From positions 1 through 61,637 of the forward strand of contig DXAL01000042.1 of NCBI GenBank assembly GCA_019117125.1: a stretch of 61,637 nucleotides of DNA. The letters run 5' to 3'. Under the pieces are notes generated by a model. The model ran no database searches and had not been told where the DNA came from. It saw only the letters and a program-made list of their open reading frames with translations. The translations under genes and the position numbers were made by a program. The DNA comes from Candidatus Mediterraneibacter merdipullorum. Lineage in GTDB: Bacteria; Bacillota; Clostridia; Lachnospirales; Lachnospiraceae. Within the stretch, counting starts at the first letter, position 1; each line of letters opens with the position of its first letter. Below are positions 52,787 through 59,859 of the stretch, one piece after another.

Positions 52787-53569
52787 TTACAGAAAGAGAT
52801 CCGCTGCCTTATCGCTCTTGCATACTTTTTTCAGTTTGCTTTCCGTCATTTTCATTTTCAGAGCGTTGACGCTCCTTGCATGCTGTCTGCAGACGCGCAC
52901 GCATTTCATGCAGCCGATGCATCTGGCGGTGTCGGTCTTTTTCGGTTCCTTTACCGGTATCGCGCCGGCGGGACAGGCTTTGGCACAGGAACCGCACAGG
53001 GTGCACATGTTGGCGTCGGCTTTCGGGAAGAGGGCGTTCTTTCCGTACTTCCGGTAAGGAGTATTGCCGGGGAGCGCAAGGTCGGTCTGGTCGAATGTCT
53101 CCGCCTTCCTCAGTTTCCGGTTCAGTTCGATGCCGAATTCGGAAATGGTCTTTAAGTCCGCCCTGTTCGGTCTCCGGGCGCCGATTTCCGGCACGATGGA
53201 GTGTTCTGCCGGGAATGCGGCGGCTCCGATGACTTTGAAGCCGCGGCTTTCGACTTCGTTTTTCAGTTCGAGGAGCGCGTCCTCATATTCGCGGCAGCCG
53301 TAGGTCGCGATGAGTGCGGCTGGCGTGCCGTTTCCGGAGATGTTGTTCAGATATTCCAGAAAGAGCGCAGGGACCCGTCCGTAATAGACAGGAATGCCGA
53401 AGATTGCGAAATCATCGTGGGAGAATTTCAGCGACGGTTTCTTTTCTTTGTATATGGAAAAGTCAAATGAGACAGACTTCAGGTCAATGCTGCGTGCCGT
53501 TTCCATGACAGCTTTCCTTGTAGCGCCTGTAGGGCTGAAATAGACAAGTTTTAATTCATTCATTTTCAT
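52787..53569 (-). CDS. EFR1 family ferredoxin-flavodoxin protein
   Basis: 260 residues: flavodoxin-like N-terminal domain (KLVYFSPTGATRKAV phosphate loop; IFGIPVYYGRVPALFLEYL) and two C-terminal [4Fe-4S] motifs (CTLCGSCAKACP and CIGCMKCVRVCR). This EFR1 arrangement is common in gut anaerobes and presumably moves electrons between FMN and clusters; partners are unknown. The ATG at 53569 is favoured by AAGGAG ten bases before; the frame is open 11 codons further. Confidence 0.92.
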   Translation of the reverse strand: MKMNELKLVYFSPTGATRKAVMETARSIDLKSVSFDFSIYKEKKPSLKFSHDDFAIFGIPVYYGRVPALFLEYLNNISGNGTPAALIATYGCREYEDALLELKNEVESRGFKVIGAAAFPAEHSIVPEIGARRPNRADLKTISEFGIELNRKLRKAETFDQTDLALPGNTPYRKYGKNALFPKADANMCTLCGSCAKACPAGAIPVKEPKKTDTARCIGCMKCVRVCRQHARSVNALKMKMTESKLKKVCKSDKAADLFL

Positions 53570-53726
53570 AAGATGCTGGCTCCTTTGTATGTATTTGGAC
53601 ATCCGGTCCGATGCGCCGGACTCCCTGTCCTGACAAAGACTATGATAGCATACTATATGGAAAAATGCACGATAATACCGAAAGTGTCCGCTGTACAGCC
53701 TGGAAGAAATTAATCAAATGATGCGG

Positions 53727-53755
53727 TTGTAAAAACAGTGTAAGAGGAGTATAAT
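53727..53755 (+). promoter_or_regulatory. promoter of the 6S RNA gene
   Basis: TTGTAA (53727-53732), a 17-base spacer and perfect TATAAT (53750-53755), giving a start near 53762, exactly where the RNA structure begins. Confidence 0.8.
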
Positions 53756-53761
53756 ATCTGT

Positions 53762-53962
53762 AGAGTGAACGAAGAAGTTAACCTGGGATGTGCGACAACC
53801 CTGTAATTTTGAACCTACATTTGTTTAAACGGGATTCCTATATTTCTGCGCAATATGTCAGGCCTCCGATATGCAGTGGACGACAGAAAAGCAGATGCGG
53901 TTGCCCACCTGGCTGCGGCTAGGACTCAAAATACAGGACCGGCATTTTGGGTGAACTGCTAA
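53762..53962 (+). ncRNA. ssrS: 6S RNA (SsrS)
   Basis: About 200 nt. A terminal helix pairs AGTTAACC (about 53776-53783) with GGGTGAACT (53949-53957) with one mismatch; the interior arms carry Clostridia 6S-like blocks (GCGACAACCCTGTAATTTTGA near 53792; GGACTCAAAATACAGGACC near 53922). 6S RNA mimics an open promoter and binds the housekeeping RNA polymerase holoenzyme in stationary phase. It has its own promoter and terminator and no open frame. The call rests on remembered family features; exact ends are approximate. Confidence 0.78.
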
Positions 53963-53970
53963 AGATAAAG

Positions 53971-53996
53971 GCGGTCGTCTTGTACGACCGCTTTTT
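53971..53996 (+). terminator. terminator of the 6S RNA gene
   Basis: GCGGTCGT (53971-53978) with ACGACCGC (53984-53991), loop CTTGT, followed by TTTTT. Perfect 8-bp stem. Confidence 0.9.
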
Positions 53997-54032
53997 CCAC
54001 ATAAGGACCGAAAAGCGGGGAGAAGGAACGTC

Positions 54033-54932
54033 ATGGAAAAGAAAACCCGTATGAAAAAACAGATACTGCGGATTATCGTGATTATCAATTCACACCATAC
54101 AGGCGCTTATGCGGCGCAGGCTGCATATTTTTTTGTGCTGTCTTTAATCCCCATTTTCCTGCTGCTCCTCACGATGCTGACACGAATCAGTATCGCCACC
54201 ATCACGACTGCCGATGTGTTAAATGCAGTCCTCCGGGTGTTCCCGTCCTCGGTTGCGCCTCTGATACGGAGCATTGTGAACCAGGTCTATATCAATTCGG
54301 ACCTCATCATCCCGGTGACGGTCGTCGTCGCACTCTGGTCCGCAGGAAAAGGAGTGCTCTCTGTCACATCGGGATTAAATGAAGCCTATTCCAATATCGA
54401 GACGAGGAATTATTTTTATCTGAGGATACGGGCGTCTGCGTACACGGTCCTGTTCCTGCTCGCCATCGTATTTTCGCTGGTCCTCTCCGTGTTCGGAAAC
54501 AGCATCAGCGCCATCCTGTATCAGCATCTGCCGTTTCTGAGCAGGGTCGTGGATTTCGTCATGCGGATACGCACGCTCGTGACGCTTGTCCTGCTGACGG
54601 TCTTCTGGGACCTGGTGTATAAATTCCTGCCGAACCGGAGGCACCGGGCGAAGACGACGCTGAGGAAGCAGCTCCCGGGCGCCGTGTTCACCGCGTGCGG
54701 ATGGCTGCTCGTCTCGTTCGTCTTCTCCATCTATCTGGATGTGTTTGCCGGATTTTCCAGTATGTACGGGACTCTTGCCACGACGGTGGTGCTGATGCTC
54801 TGGCTCTATGCATGTATGTACATTATCCTGCTTGGCGGAGAATTAAACGCGCTGCTGGAAAAGTTTTTCCGCAGAAAGAAAAATGTCCCGGATAAAAAGA
54901 AAGAGGATGCGGGGGAATCCACTGTGGGATGA
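54033..54932 (+). CDS. YihY/BrkB family integral membrane protein
   Basis: 299 residues with six predicted helices and the family hallmarks AAQAAYFFVLSLIPIFLLLLT near the start, LWSAGKGVLSVTSGLNEAY in the middle and YGTLATTVVLMLWLYACMYIILLGGELNALLE at the end. Once annotated as ribonuclease BN, the family is now regarded as membrane proteins of unknown transport role. GGGGAGAAGG precedes the ATG at 54033. The Lys-rich tail is cytoplasmic. Confidence 0.93.
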   Translation: MEKKTRMKKQILRIIVIINSHHTGAYAAQAAYFFVLSLIPIFLLLLTMLTRISIATITTADVLNAVLRVFPSSVAPLIRSIVNQVYINSDLIIPVTVVVALWSAGKGVLSVTSGLNEAYSNIETRNYFYLRIRASAYTVLFLLAIVFSLVLSVFGNSISAILYQHLPFLSRVVDFVMRIRTLVTLVLLTVFWDLVYKFLPNRRHRAKTTLRKQLPGAVFTACGWLLVSFVFSIYLDVFAGFSSMYGTLATTVVLMLWLYACMYIILLGGELNALLEKFFRRKKNVPDKKKEDAGESTVG

Positions 54933-55000
54933 CGGGGAAATCTGCTTCGGGATGACGGGGGGACGGACCGGATGCGGGTCCTGTCCGCACCGCAGAAGCC

Positions 55001-55498
55001 CTATACTTTTCTACCTTCCAGTTCCAGCAGTTTCCGCTTCTTTTCTGTGCCGCCGGCGTATCCGGTCAGGCTGCCGTCTGAGCCGACGACGCGGTGGCAG
55101 GGGATGATGAGGGAGACGGGATTGTGCCCGACGGCGTTTCCCACTGCCTGGGCAGACATGCGGGACAGCCCGCGCTCTGCCGCAATCCGTTCCGCAATCT
55201 CACCGTAGGACATGGTCTGTCCGTAGGGAATCGTACGGAGGATGTCCCATACCTGTTTCTGGAACTCCGTTCCCAAGAGGTGAAGAGGGACGGTGAAATC
55301 CGGCTCCTTCCCCGAAAAGTAGATATCCAGCCAGCGTTTTGCTTCCGCAAAGACCGGAAGCTTTTTTTCTTTGTGCGGCTGTTCCAGCGTGCGGGCGAAG
55401 TATTTCTGTCCCTGGAACCACAGTCCGGTCAGTCCGGCGTCGTCTGCGGCAAGGAGCATGTCCCCCAGAGGGGAATGATAGTGGTCGATATACTGCAT
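55001..55498 (-). CDS. ogt: methylated-DNA--protein-cysteine methyltransferase
   Basis: Suicide repair protein that removes alkyl groups from O6-methylguanine. 165 residues: N-terminal ribonuclease-like domain and active-site domain with the acceptor Cys134 in NPVSLIIPCHRVVGSDGSLTGYAGG; GQTMSYGEIAERI recognition helix. The ATG at 55498 follows GGAGGCATACCG; a 55-codon upstream extension has no site and overlaps the divergent gene. Confidence 0.95.
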   Translation of the reverse strand: MQYIDHYHSPLGDMLLAADDAGLTGLWFQGQKYFARTLEQPHKEKKLPVFAEAKRWLDIYFSGKEPDFTVPLHLLGTEFQKQVWDILRTIPYGQTMSYGEIAERIAAERGLSRMSAQAVGNAVGHNPVSLIIPCHRVVGSDGSLTGYAGGTEKKRKLLELEGRKV

Positions 55499-55595
55499 CG
55501 GTATGCCTCCTGTCTGCTTGACTTTCCCGTGTGGGATGCGTATGATTAATTTTAACATAAATACCGGAAAAGATAAAACGGGAGAAGGCAGGACT

Positions 55596-56276
55596 ATGAA
55601 AGTTGTGTTCATTCGGCATCTGCAGACGCCGGGAAACGAGAAGAGACAGTATATCGGGCGCACGGATGAAGAACTGTCCGCGCGGGCTGTGGCGGCATTC
55701 CGGCAGAAAGTGCCGCAGGATGCCCATCAGAAAGTACCGCAGAATGACCCGCAGGCGGGGCGGATGTATCCGCCGGTGCAGTATGTGGTCGCAAGCCCCA
55801 TGCGCCGCTGTATCGGGACAGCCCGGCTTATCTATCCCGGTCAGGAGGTCATCACCGAGCCGCTGCTTCGGGAATGTGATTTCGGAGCGTATGAGGGAAA
55901 GACCTACGAAGAACTGAAAGACGAGCCCGCCTATATCCGCTGGCTTGCATCCGGCGGGATGAGCCCCTTTCCGGACGGGGAGGACCCGGCGGCATTTCGC
56001 AGGAGATGTGTGGAGGGCGTGAAGCAGCGGGTACTCTGGCTGCTGGATAAAGGGGCGGACAGCGCGGCGTTCGTCGTGCATGGCGGTACGGTCATGGCGG
56101 CGCTCTCGGAACTGGCAGAGACGGACCGTCCGGCGGGCGGCGCGGAAAACTTTTACCGGTGGCAGGTGGAAAATGGCTGCGGGTATGCGGGGGAAGTGCG
56201 CAGGGAGGACTGGCAGAACGGGCGGACGGTGATAAGAAATATCAGGGAGATTGGAAGAAGCTGCATTGAATATTGA
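55596..56276 (+). CDS. histidine phosphatase family protein
   Basis: 226 residues, phosphoglycerate-mutase-like fold. Catalytic RHLQTPGNE motif (Arg7, His8), VASPMRRCIGTARLIY, LRECDFGAYEGKTYEELKDEPAY and the second catalytic His in FVVHGGTVMAAL. The RHG motif has Leu in place of Gly. Such proteins include CobC-like alpha-ribazole phosphatases and small-molecule phosphatases; no cobalamin genes are near, so the substrate is open. ATG at 55596 with GGGAGAAGG upstream. Confidence 0.9.
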   Translation: MKVVFIRHLQTPGNEKRQYIGRTDEELSARAVAAFRQKVPQDAHQKVPQNDPQAGRMYPPVQYVVASPMRRCIGTARLIYPGQEVITEPLLRECDFGAYEGKTYEELKDEPAYIRWLASGGMSPFPDGEDPAAFRRRCVEGVKQRVLWLLDKGADSAAFVVHGGTVMAALSELAETDRPAGGAENFYRWQVENGCGYAGEVRREDWQNGRTVIRNIREIGRSCIEY

Positions 56277-56302
56277 CATGCTTATTTATTTTACGGTATT
56301 AT
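56273..56302 (+). promoter_or_regulatory. promoter of the higBA islet
   Basis: TTGACA (56273-56278), an 18-base spacer and TATTAT (56297-56302), overlapping the phosphatase stop. It would still drive the antitoxin gene although higB is broken. Confidence 0.65.
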
Positions 56303-56318
56303 AACGCATATACGATAC

Positions 56319-56650
56319 GTGTCGGAAAAACCAATGAAAAACAATAAACATATTGTAAAAACAACAAATGTGTTGTATCATAAAGGAGGAAGCGATAAGG
56401 AACTACATTTTTATGAATCAAAATCTGGAAAAAATCTGATTTTGGAGTATATAGATTCGCTTTCTGTAAATGAGCAGATTGACGGATATTCGGTGTTGCA
56501 ATGCCTTGAAGAGGGGCGGATGGATGAGATAATATATATTTATTGCATGCCTGCAGAAAACAGAAAAATAAAACAGAAAAACGAGACAAAAAGATTGTGG
56601 AGGAAAGAGCAAAAGAATTGGAAAGAGAATTAGGAAAGAGTTTTATCTGA
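56319..56650 (+). pseudogene. disrupted HigB/RelE-type toxin
   Basis: The first frame gives a HigB-like start (LHFYESKSGKNLILEYIDSL) up to about 56523. The conserved C-terminal part (DNIYLLHACRKQKNKTEKRD...EERAKELERELGKSF) is in a different frame, from about 56528 to the TGA at 56648-56650. The middle of the domain, some 40 residues in normal HigB, is missing. So the toxin has lost an internal segment and is frameshifted. The intact HTH antitoxin gene follows 15 bases after the original stop. Read straight through, the first frame would make a 104-residue product with an unrelated Lys-rich tail. Confidence 0.8.
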
Positions 56651-56665
56651 TTGGAGGAATCAAAC

Positions 56666-56968
56666 ATGGCTTACTCAAAAGCAAACATTGCAAGTATAAT
56701 AGAAAAGAAAAGAAAAAACGATAAAGAATTTAAAAAAGCATGGGATGACAGTCGGGAAGAATATCGATTGATTGGAGAAATGACAGCCCTCAGGAAAGCA
56801 GAAAAGATAACACAAAGCAGTCTGGCTGAAATGACGGGAAGCAGACAGCAGGTAATCTCGAGAATTGAAAAAAGGGAAAACAGCCCGTCTCTTGGATGCT
56901 TTTGCAATATCCTGAATGCGCTTGGATATGAACTGCAGATTGTAAAAAAAGGAAATACATCAAGATAG
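56666..56968 (+). CDS. HigA-type XRE antitoxin
   Basis: 100 residues with a C-terminal XRE HTH (ALRKAEKITQSSLAEMTGSRQQVISRIEKRENSPSLGCFCNILNALGYELQI), the form usual for antitoxins paired with HigB/RelE toxins. The ATG at 56666 has GGAGG nine bases before. The matching toxin upstream is broken, so this is an orphan antitoxin that may still repress the local promoter. Its TAG stop is the first triplet of a half palindromic element. Confidence 0.88.
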   Translation: MAYSKANIASIIEKKRKNDKEFKKAWDDSREEYRLIGEMTALRKAEKITQSSLAEMTGSRQQVISRIEKRENSPSLGCFCNILNALGYELQIVKKGNTSR

Positions 56969-56980
56969 CGTCAGTGCAAA
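56966..56980. repeat. half copy of the dispersed palindromic element
   Basis: TAGCGTCAGTGCAAA matches the left arm of the elements at 25764 and 60373 except for a 2-base deletion; no right arm follows. The TAG is the higA stop codon. Confidence 0.6.
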
Positions 56981-56996
56981 TCTGTCATAAGGTGAG

Positions 56997-57470
56997 ATGA
57001 AAATGGAACTCAGGAAATACAGCGGCAGTGAGATGAAAGATATCACGGAACTTTTTTATCAGACTGTGCATACAGTCAATGCGGCGGATTATAACAGGGA
57101 GCAGCTTGATGCATGGGCATCCGGAGACGTGGATGCGGCAGAGTGGGACAGGTCCTTTCGGGAACATGTGACCTATGTGGCAGTGGACCAAACTTTGGGC
57201 GCAGAAGTGATTACAGGATTTGCAGATATGGACTGGTCGGGGTATCTGGACCGGCTTTACGTCCACAGAGATTATCTGCGGCAGGGGATTGCATCTGCGT
57301 TGTGCAGCAGACTGGAAGAAGAGGTGGATTCAGACAGATATATCACACATGCATCGATTACGGCGAGAACTTTTTTTGAAAAGAGGGGATATAGAGTGGT
57401 AAAGGAACAACAGGTGGAGCGAAACGGTGTCTGGCTGAAAAACTATGTGATGGAGAAAAGAAAATGCTGA
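56997..57470 (+). CDS. GNAT-family N-acetyltransferase (YafP-like)
   Basis: 157 residues; MELRKYSGSEMKDITELFYQTVHTVNAADYNREQLDAWASGD start typical of YafP-like GNATs, acetyl-CoA loop HRDYLRQGIASALCSRLE and ITARTFFEKRGYRVVKEQ. ATG at 56997 or, better spaced from AAGGTGAG, 57003. AT-richer than flanking core genes, consistent with acquired DNA. Overlaps the HTH gene by seven bases. Substrate unknown. Confidence 0.85.
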   Translation: MKMELRKYSGSEMKDITELFYQTVHTVNAADYNREQLDAWASGDVDAAEWDRSFREHVTYVAVDQTLGAEVITGFADMDWSGYLDRLYVHRDYLRQGIASALCSRLEEEVDSDRYITHASITARTFFEKRGYRVVKEQQVERNGVWLKNYVMEKRKC

Positions 57471-57862
57471 TTAGTGAACGGATTTATAAATATCTTGATG
57501 AAAAGGGAATTTCACAGAACGAATTTGCGAAGCGGACAGGCATCTCTCAAAGTACGGTCAGTGACTGGAAAAGGAAAGGGACCAATCCTTCTGCCGATAA
57601 GATTTTGATTATATGTGAGGTGCTTGGAATCTCACCTTATGAACTGCTGTTGGATACGGAAAGTAAAAATCCGCGCGGGCGCAGAACGACGGAATTTATC
57701 ATGATAGATAGAAACTCCAGAGAATACGCTTTAATCGAAATGTATGAGAAGCTGGACTGTAATGCACAGAAAAGGCTGGAAGGCTATCTGCAGGCGCTGC
57801 AGGATATATCAGAAGAGACGGGACTGTCAGTCTGCGGTTCGCTTCGTGCAGCGGACAGGTAA
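57464..57862 (+). CDS. XRE-family transcriptional regulator
   Basis: 132 residues: N-terminal HTH (residues 5-63, ISQNEFAKRTGISQSTVSDWKRKGTNPSADKILIICEVLGISPYELL) and a C-terminal helical part (EYALIEMYEKLDCNAQKRLEGYLQALQDI) common to many Lachnospiraceae HTH proteins. Coupled to the GNAT gene; it may regulate it. Target unknown. Confidence 0.88.
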   Translation: MLISERIYKYLDEKGISQNEFAKRTGISQSTVSDWKRKGTNPSADKILIICEVLGISPYELLLDTESKNPRGRRTTEFIMIDRNSREYALIEMYEKLDCNAQKRLEGYLQALQDISEETGLSVCGSLRAADR

Positions 57863-57935
57863 GGAGAGCGCTCCGGTTTCGGGCAGACAGAGAAAATGAG
57901 GCGGCGGTTCACTTCGGACTCAAAGGAGGAAGCGT

Positions 57936-58175
57936 ATGATATTCCGAAAAGAAATTTATTTTACGAGGGACATGGATGAGTTTTACCGGGCAAAAAATGC
58001 ACTGGATGACGCGCATATCCGTTACACGTGGAAGTCAAATCCGATGACGAATCCCGGCAGGCAGCACGGAGTGCCGTTTATTGATGCATCTGCAGCATAT
58101 GAATATCATCTGTATGTTGCGTCAAAGGAGAAAGAACATGCGGAGTATGTACTGAGAAACGCAGGGCTGAGGTAG
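57936..58175 (+). CDS. small conserved hypothetical protein
   Basis: 79 residues, cytoplasmic, rich in aromatic residues: IFRKEIYFTRDMDEFYRAKNALDDAHIRYTWKSNP, then YHLYVASKEKEHAEYVLRNAGLR. The plan recalls DUF2007-like signal-transducing domains (a ferredoxin-like beta-alpha-beta), but this is a guess. AAAGGAGGAAGCG just before the ATG argues strongly that it is translated. Confidence 0.7.
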   Translation: MIFRKEIYFTRDMDEFYRAKNALDDAHIRYTWKSNPMTNPGRQHGVPFIDASAAYEYHLYVASKEKEHAEYVLRNAGLR

Positions 58176-58187
58176 TTTTACCAAACA

Positions 58188-58682
58188 CTACATTCTGCGC
58201 GCCTTTCCGGTGAAGTGCCGCACGTCGATGCGGCAGACATCGGTTCTATCCAGCATTTCCGGGGAAAACGCGATGTGCGCATCGGGAGCCATATGCTCCA
58301 TGATGCGTGTCAGGGCATACCGTTTCTCATCGTCTCCTGTCAGTCTTTGTATCATGCCTGTTCCCATGATGCTGCGGTAAGCGCAGGAATAGCTGCACGT
58401 ATAATCGCCGGTGATGATGCCGTCCATGCAGTCCATTTCGATGGCAATCTCCGGATTCCCGGAAATGGCGTCCGCCTTTCTCCCGGCTTTTGCACCGTGG
58501 ATGTAAAGTGTGAGCTTCAGGTCTTTCCCGTCCTGTTCCAGGTCATAACCGAAACTGACCGGGACGATGAACATGCCTTCATCATCTGTCATTCCAAGCC
58601 TTAAAACGCGGCAGGTTCCGATGATGTCCTGCAGGGTCTGCGGGTCTTTTATCTCTCGTTTTTCCAGACGCATTGTCTTCAT
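58188..58682 (-). CDS. pyridoxamine 5'-phosphate oxidase family protein (NimA-like)
   Basis: 164 residues, split-barrel FMN-binding fold of the NimA-like type: MRLEKREIKDPQTLQDIIGTCRVLRLGMTDDEGMFIVPVSFGYDL, YIHGAKAGRKADAI, and YRSIMGTGMIQRL. Some relatives reduce nitroimidazoles, but most members are of unknown function, so no drug phenotype can be read from it. GGAGGAATCAGA precedes the ATG. Single gene on the minus strand. Confidence 0.88.
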   Translation of the reverse strand: MKTMRLEKREIKDPQTLQDIIGTCRVLRLGMTDDEGMFIVPVSFGYDLEQDGKDLKLTLYIHGAKAGRKADAISGNPEIAIEMDCMDGIITGDYTCSYSCAYRSIMGTGMIQRLTGDDEKRYALTRIMEHMAPDAHIAFSPEMLDRTDVCRIDVRHFTGKARRM

Positions 58683-58732
58683 TCTGATTCCTCCGTATGC
58701 AAGAGCTTTTGTTTGTCTGCCTGTTGTAAGGG

Positions 58733-59353
58733 TCAGCGCAGCATGCTGAGTATCATGAGTATCAGGACAACGATGAAAATGATTTGTCCGACTCTTTCCG
58801 TACCGATGTGGACTTCTTCAAATTCCCGCGGATAGTTGAAGATGTCGGGGTCGCTGCGGTGCTGCTTCCAGTGAAAATCCTCCAGATAGTGCTTCCAGCC
58901 GCTCTGGTCAGTATATACTTTGACCTGGGCAGCCCCCAGATACCGGTGGATGGGACGGCGGTAGCCCTGGCTCTGGATTTCCGAAGTCATCCCGGTAGCC
59001 GGGTCTGTGATTTCCACATTCAGATGATAATATCTTCTGTATCTCAGACGTCTGTGGTCGCCGGATGTATAGTAGGGGACATCCTGGCGCGTCACACCGG
59101 TAATCCTTCCGTAAGAGACGTTGCCCAGGGCGATGGCATTCGCCCGTTCCCTGCGGTAAAACAGGGCGCGGCGGATGCTGGTGACAGTCTGATATACCGG
59201 CATCAGACCACCTGCGAGAAAGATGAGCAGAGGAATCTGGAAACCGTTCTTTGCAATGATGCCTCCGATGGCGGAGTACCACAGGATGCAAAACAGTATG
59301 ACAGGCAGGATATTGCCGATTTCTTCTTCTGCCGGTCGTATCCGGGATTTCAT
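58733..59353 (-). CDS. membrane protein of unknown function with central soluble domain
   Basis: 206 residues: two N-terminal helices (about 13-33 and 37-56), a cytoplasmic or external domain rich in Tyr/Arg (GDHRRLRYRRYYHLNVEITDPATG...SQGYRRPIHRYLGAAQVKVYTDQSGW) and one C-terminal helix (about 186-204). The middle resembles DUF3592-like domains that carry Tyr-rich beta strands; weak call. ATG at 59353 with AAGGAGA upstream. The far side of its promoter faces the cloverleaf repeats. Confidence 0.7.
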   Translation of the reverse strand: MKSRIRPAEEEIGNILPVILFCILWYSAIGGIIAKNGFQIPLLIFLAGGLMPVYQTVTSIRRALFYRRERANAIALGNVSYGRITGVTRQDVPYYTSGDHRRLRYRRYYHLNVEITDPATGMTSEIQSQGYRRPIHRYLGAAQVKVYTDQSGWKHYLEDFHWKQHRSDPDIFNYPREFEEVHIGTERVGQIIFIVVLILMILSMLR

Positions 59354-59468
59354 AAGACAGGTCTCCTTTCCGTTGCGCGTGAGCAGCTTTTCTCTATCGT
59401 ACCCCTGTAAAAGCATAAAATCAAGAAAAAACGGATGACCGGAAACAGGGGGAGAGAAAGAGGGTTGT

Positions 59469-59496
59469 CAAATGAACATACACAAATGAACATACA
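59469..59496. repeat. 14-bp perfect tandem repeat
   Basis: CAAATGAACATACA occurs twice in direct succession (59469-59482 and 59483-59496), just upstream of the cloverleaf repeats and downstream (in reverse) of the 59353 gene start. AT-rich; may be a regulator site or slippage product. Confidence 0.7.
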
Positions 59497-59520
59497 TGCT
59501 CGCCTGGTTCTCCGCTTTGT

Positions 59521-59592
59521 GGTATAATGATTGCGCTGACGCGCAATCCAGACCGATCATATCGGTCTGCCCGGCGGTGCCGGGATTATACC
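59521..59592 (+). ncRNA. candidate cloverleaf element, copy 1 (RNA or DNA structure)
   Basis: Perfect four-way cloverleaf of 72 nt: closing stem GGTATAAT/ATTATACC (59521-59528, 59585-59592); hairpin 1 GATTGCGC-TGAC-GCGCAATC (59529-59548); hairpin 2 AGACCGAT-CAT-ATCGGTCT (59550-59568); hairpin 3 CCCGGC-GGT-GCCGGG (59570-59584). Only two bases (59549, 59569) are unpaired at the junction. It has no tRNA features such as a T-loop consensus or CCA. Function unknown. Confidence 0.6.
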
Positions 59593-59651
59593 GGAAAGCC
59601 ACGGCTTGGAAAGAAAATGGCGCAGAGCGCCGCTTCTTTTCCTGCGCACGT

Positions 59652-59723
59652 GGTATAATGATTGCGCTGACGCGCAATCCAGACCGATATGCTCGGTCTG
59701 CCCGGCGGTGCCGGGATTATACC
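59652..59723 (+). ncRNA. candidate cloverleaf element, copy 2
   Basis: Same fold as copy 1 at 131 bases distance: closing stem 59652-59659 with 59716-59723, hairpin 1 at 59660-59679, hairpin 2 AGACCGA-TATGC-TCGGTCT at 59681-59699, hairpin 3 at 59701-59715. Only the loop of hairpin 2 differs (TATGC against TCATA), so all stems are conserved. A transcript from the -10 of copy 1 would contain this copy in full. Confidence 0.6.
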
Positions 59724-59785
59724 GGAAAGCCACGGCTCGGAAAGAAAATGGCGCCTGAGCGCCGCTTCCTTTCCTGCGCATGTGG

Positions 59786-59791
59786 TATAAT
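59786..59791 (+). promoter_or_regulatory. extended -10 of the third partial repeat, promoter of the GNAT gene
   Basis: TGGTATAAT with TATAAT at 59786-59791, about 68 bases before the ATG at 59860. It is the last of three identical extended -10 boxes spaced 131 and 132 bases apart, so the GNAT gene may have three stacked promoters. Confidence 0.6.
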
Positions 59792-59859
59792 GTATGCGGA
59801 CACAAAGAAGCAGGCGCGCACAGGAATCTGGCGCACAGAAATCTGATAAATGAGAGAAT

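Larger units (their letters stand above)
59519..59798 (+). repeat. tandem 131/132-bp multi-hairpin repeat with extended -10 boxes
   Basis: Two near-identical units (59519-59649 and 59650-59781) plus the first 17 bases of a third (59782-59798). Each unit opens with TGGTATAAT, an extended -10. Bases 3-74 fold into a cloverleaf (separate entries). The rest forms AAGCC/GGCTT and a longer hairpin GGAAAGAA...GGCGC / GCGCC...TTCTTTTCC. Differences between units fall mainly in loops. The whole 506-base gap 59354-59859 holds only this, the 14-bp repeat and the start region of the GNAT gene. No plausible coding frame. Confidence 0.9.

Noticed and set aside
59521-59592. tRNA gene
   Set aside because: Length (72 nt) and cloverleaf shape fit, but there is no TTC-type T-loop, no D-loop GG, no anticodon-loop pattern and arm sizes are wrong.
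59496-59846. Open frames through the cloverleaf repeats on both strands
   Set aside because: They arise from the repeat period, have no binding site and encode repeated nonsense; stems rather than codons are conserved.
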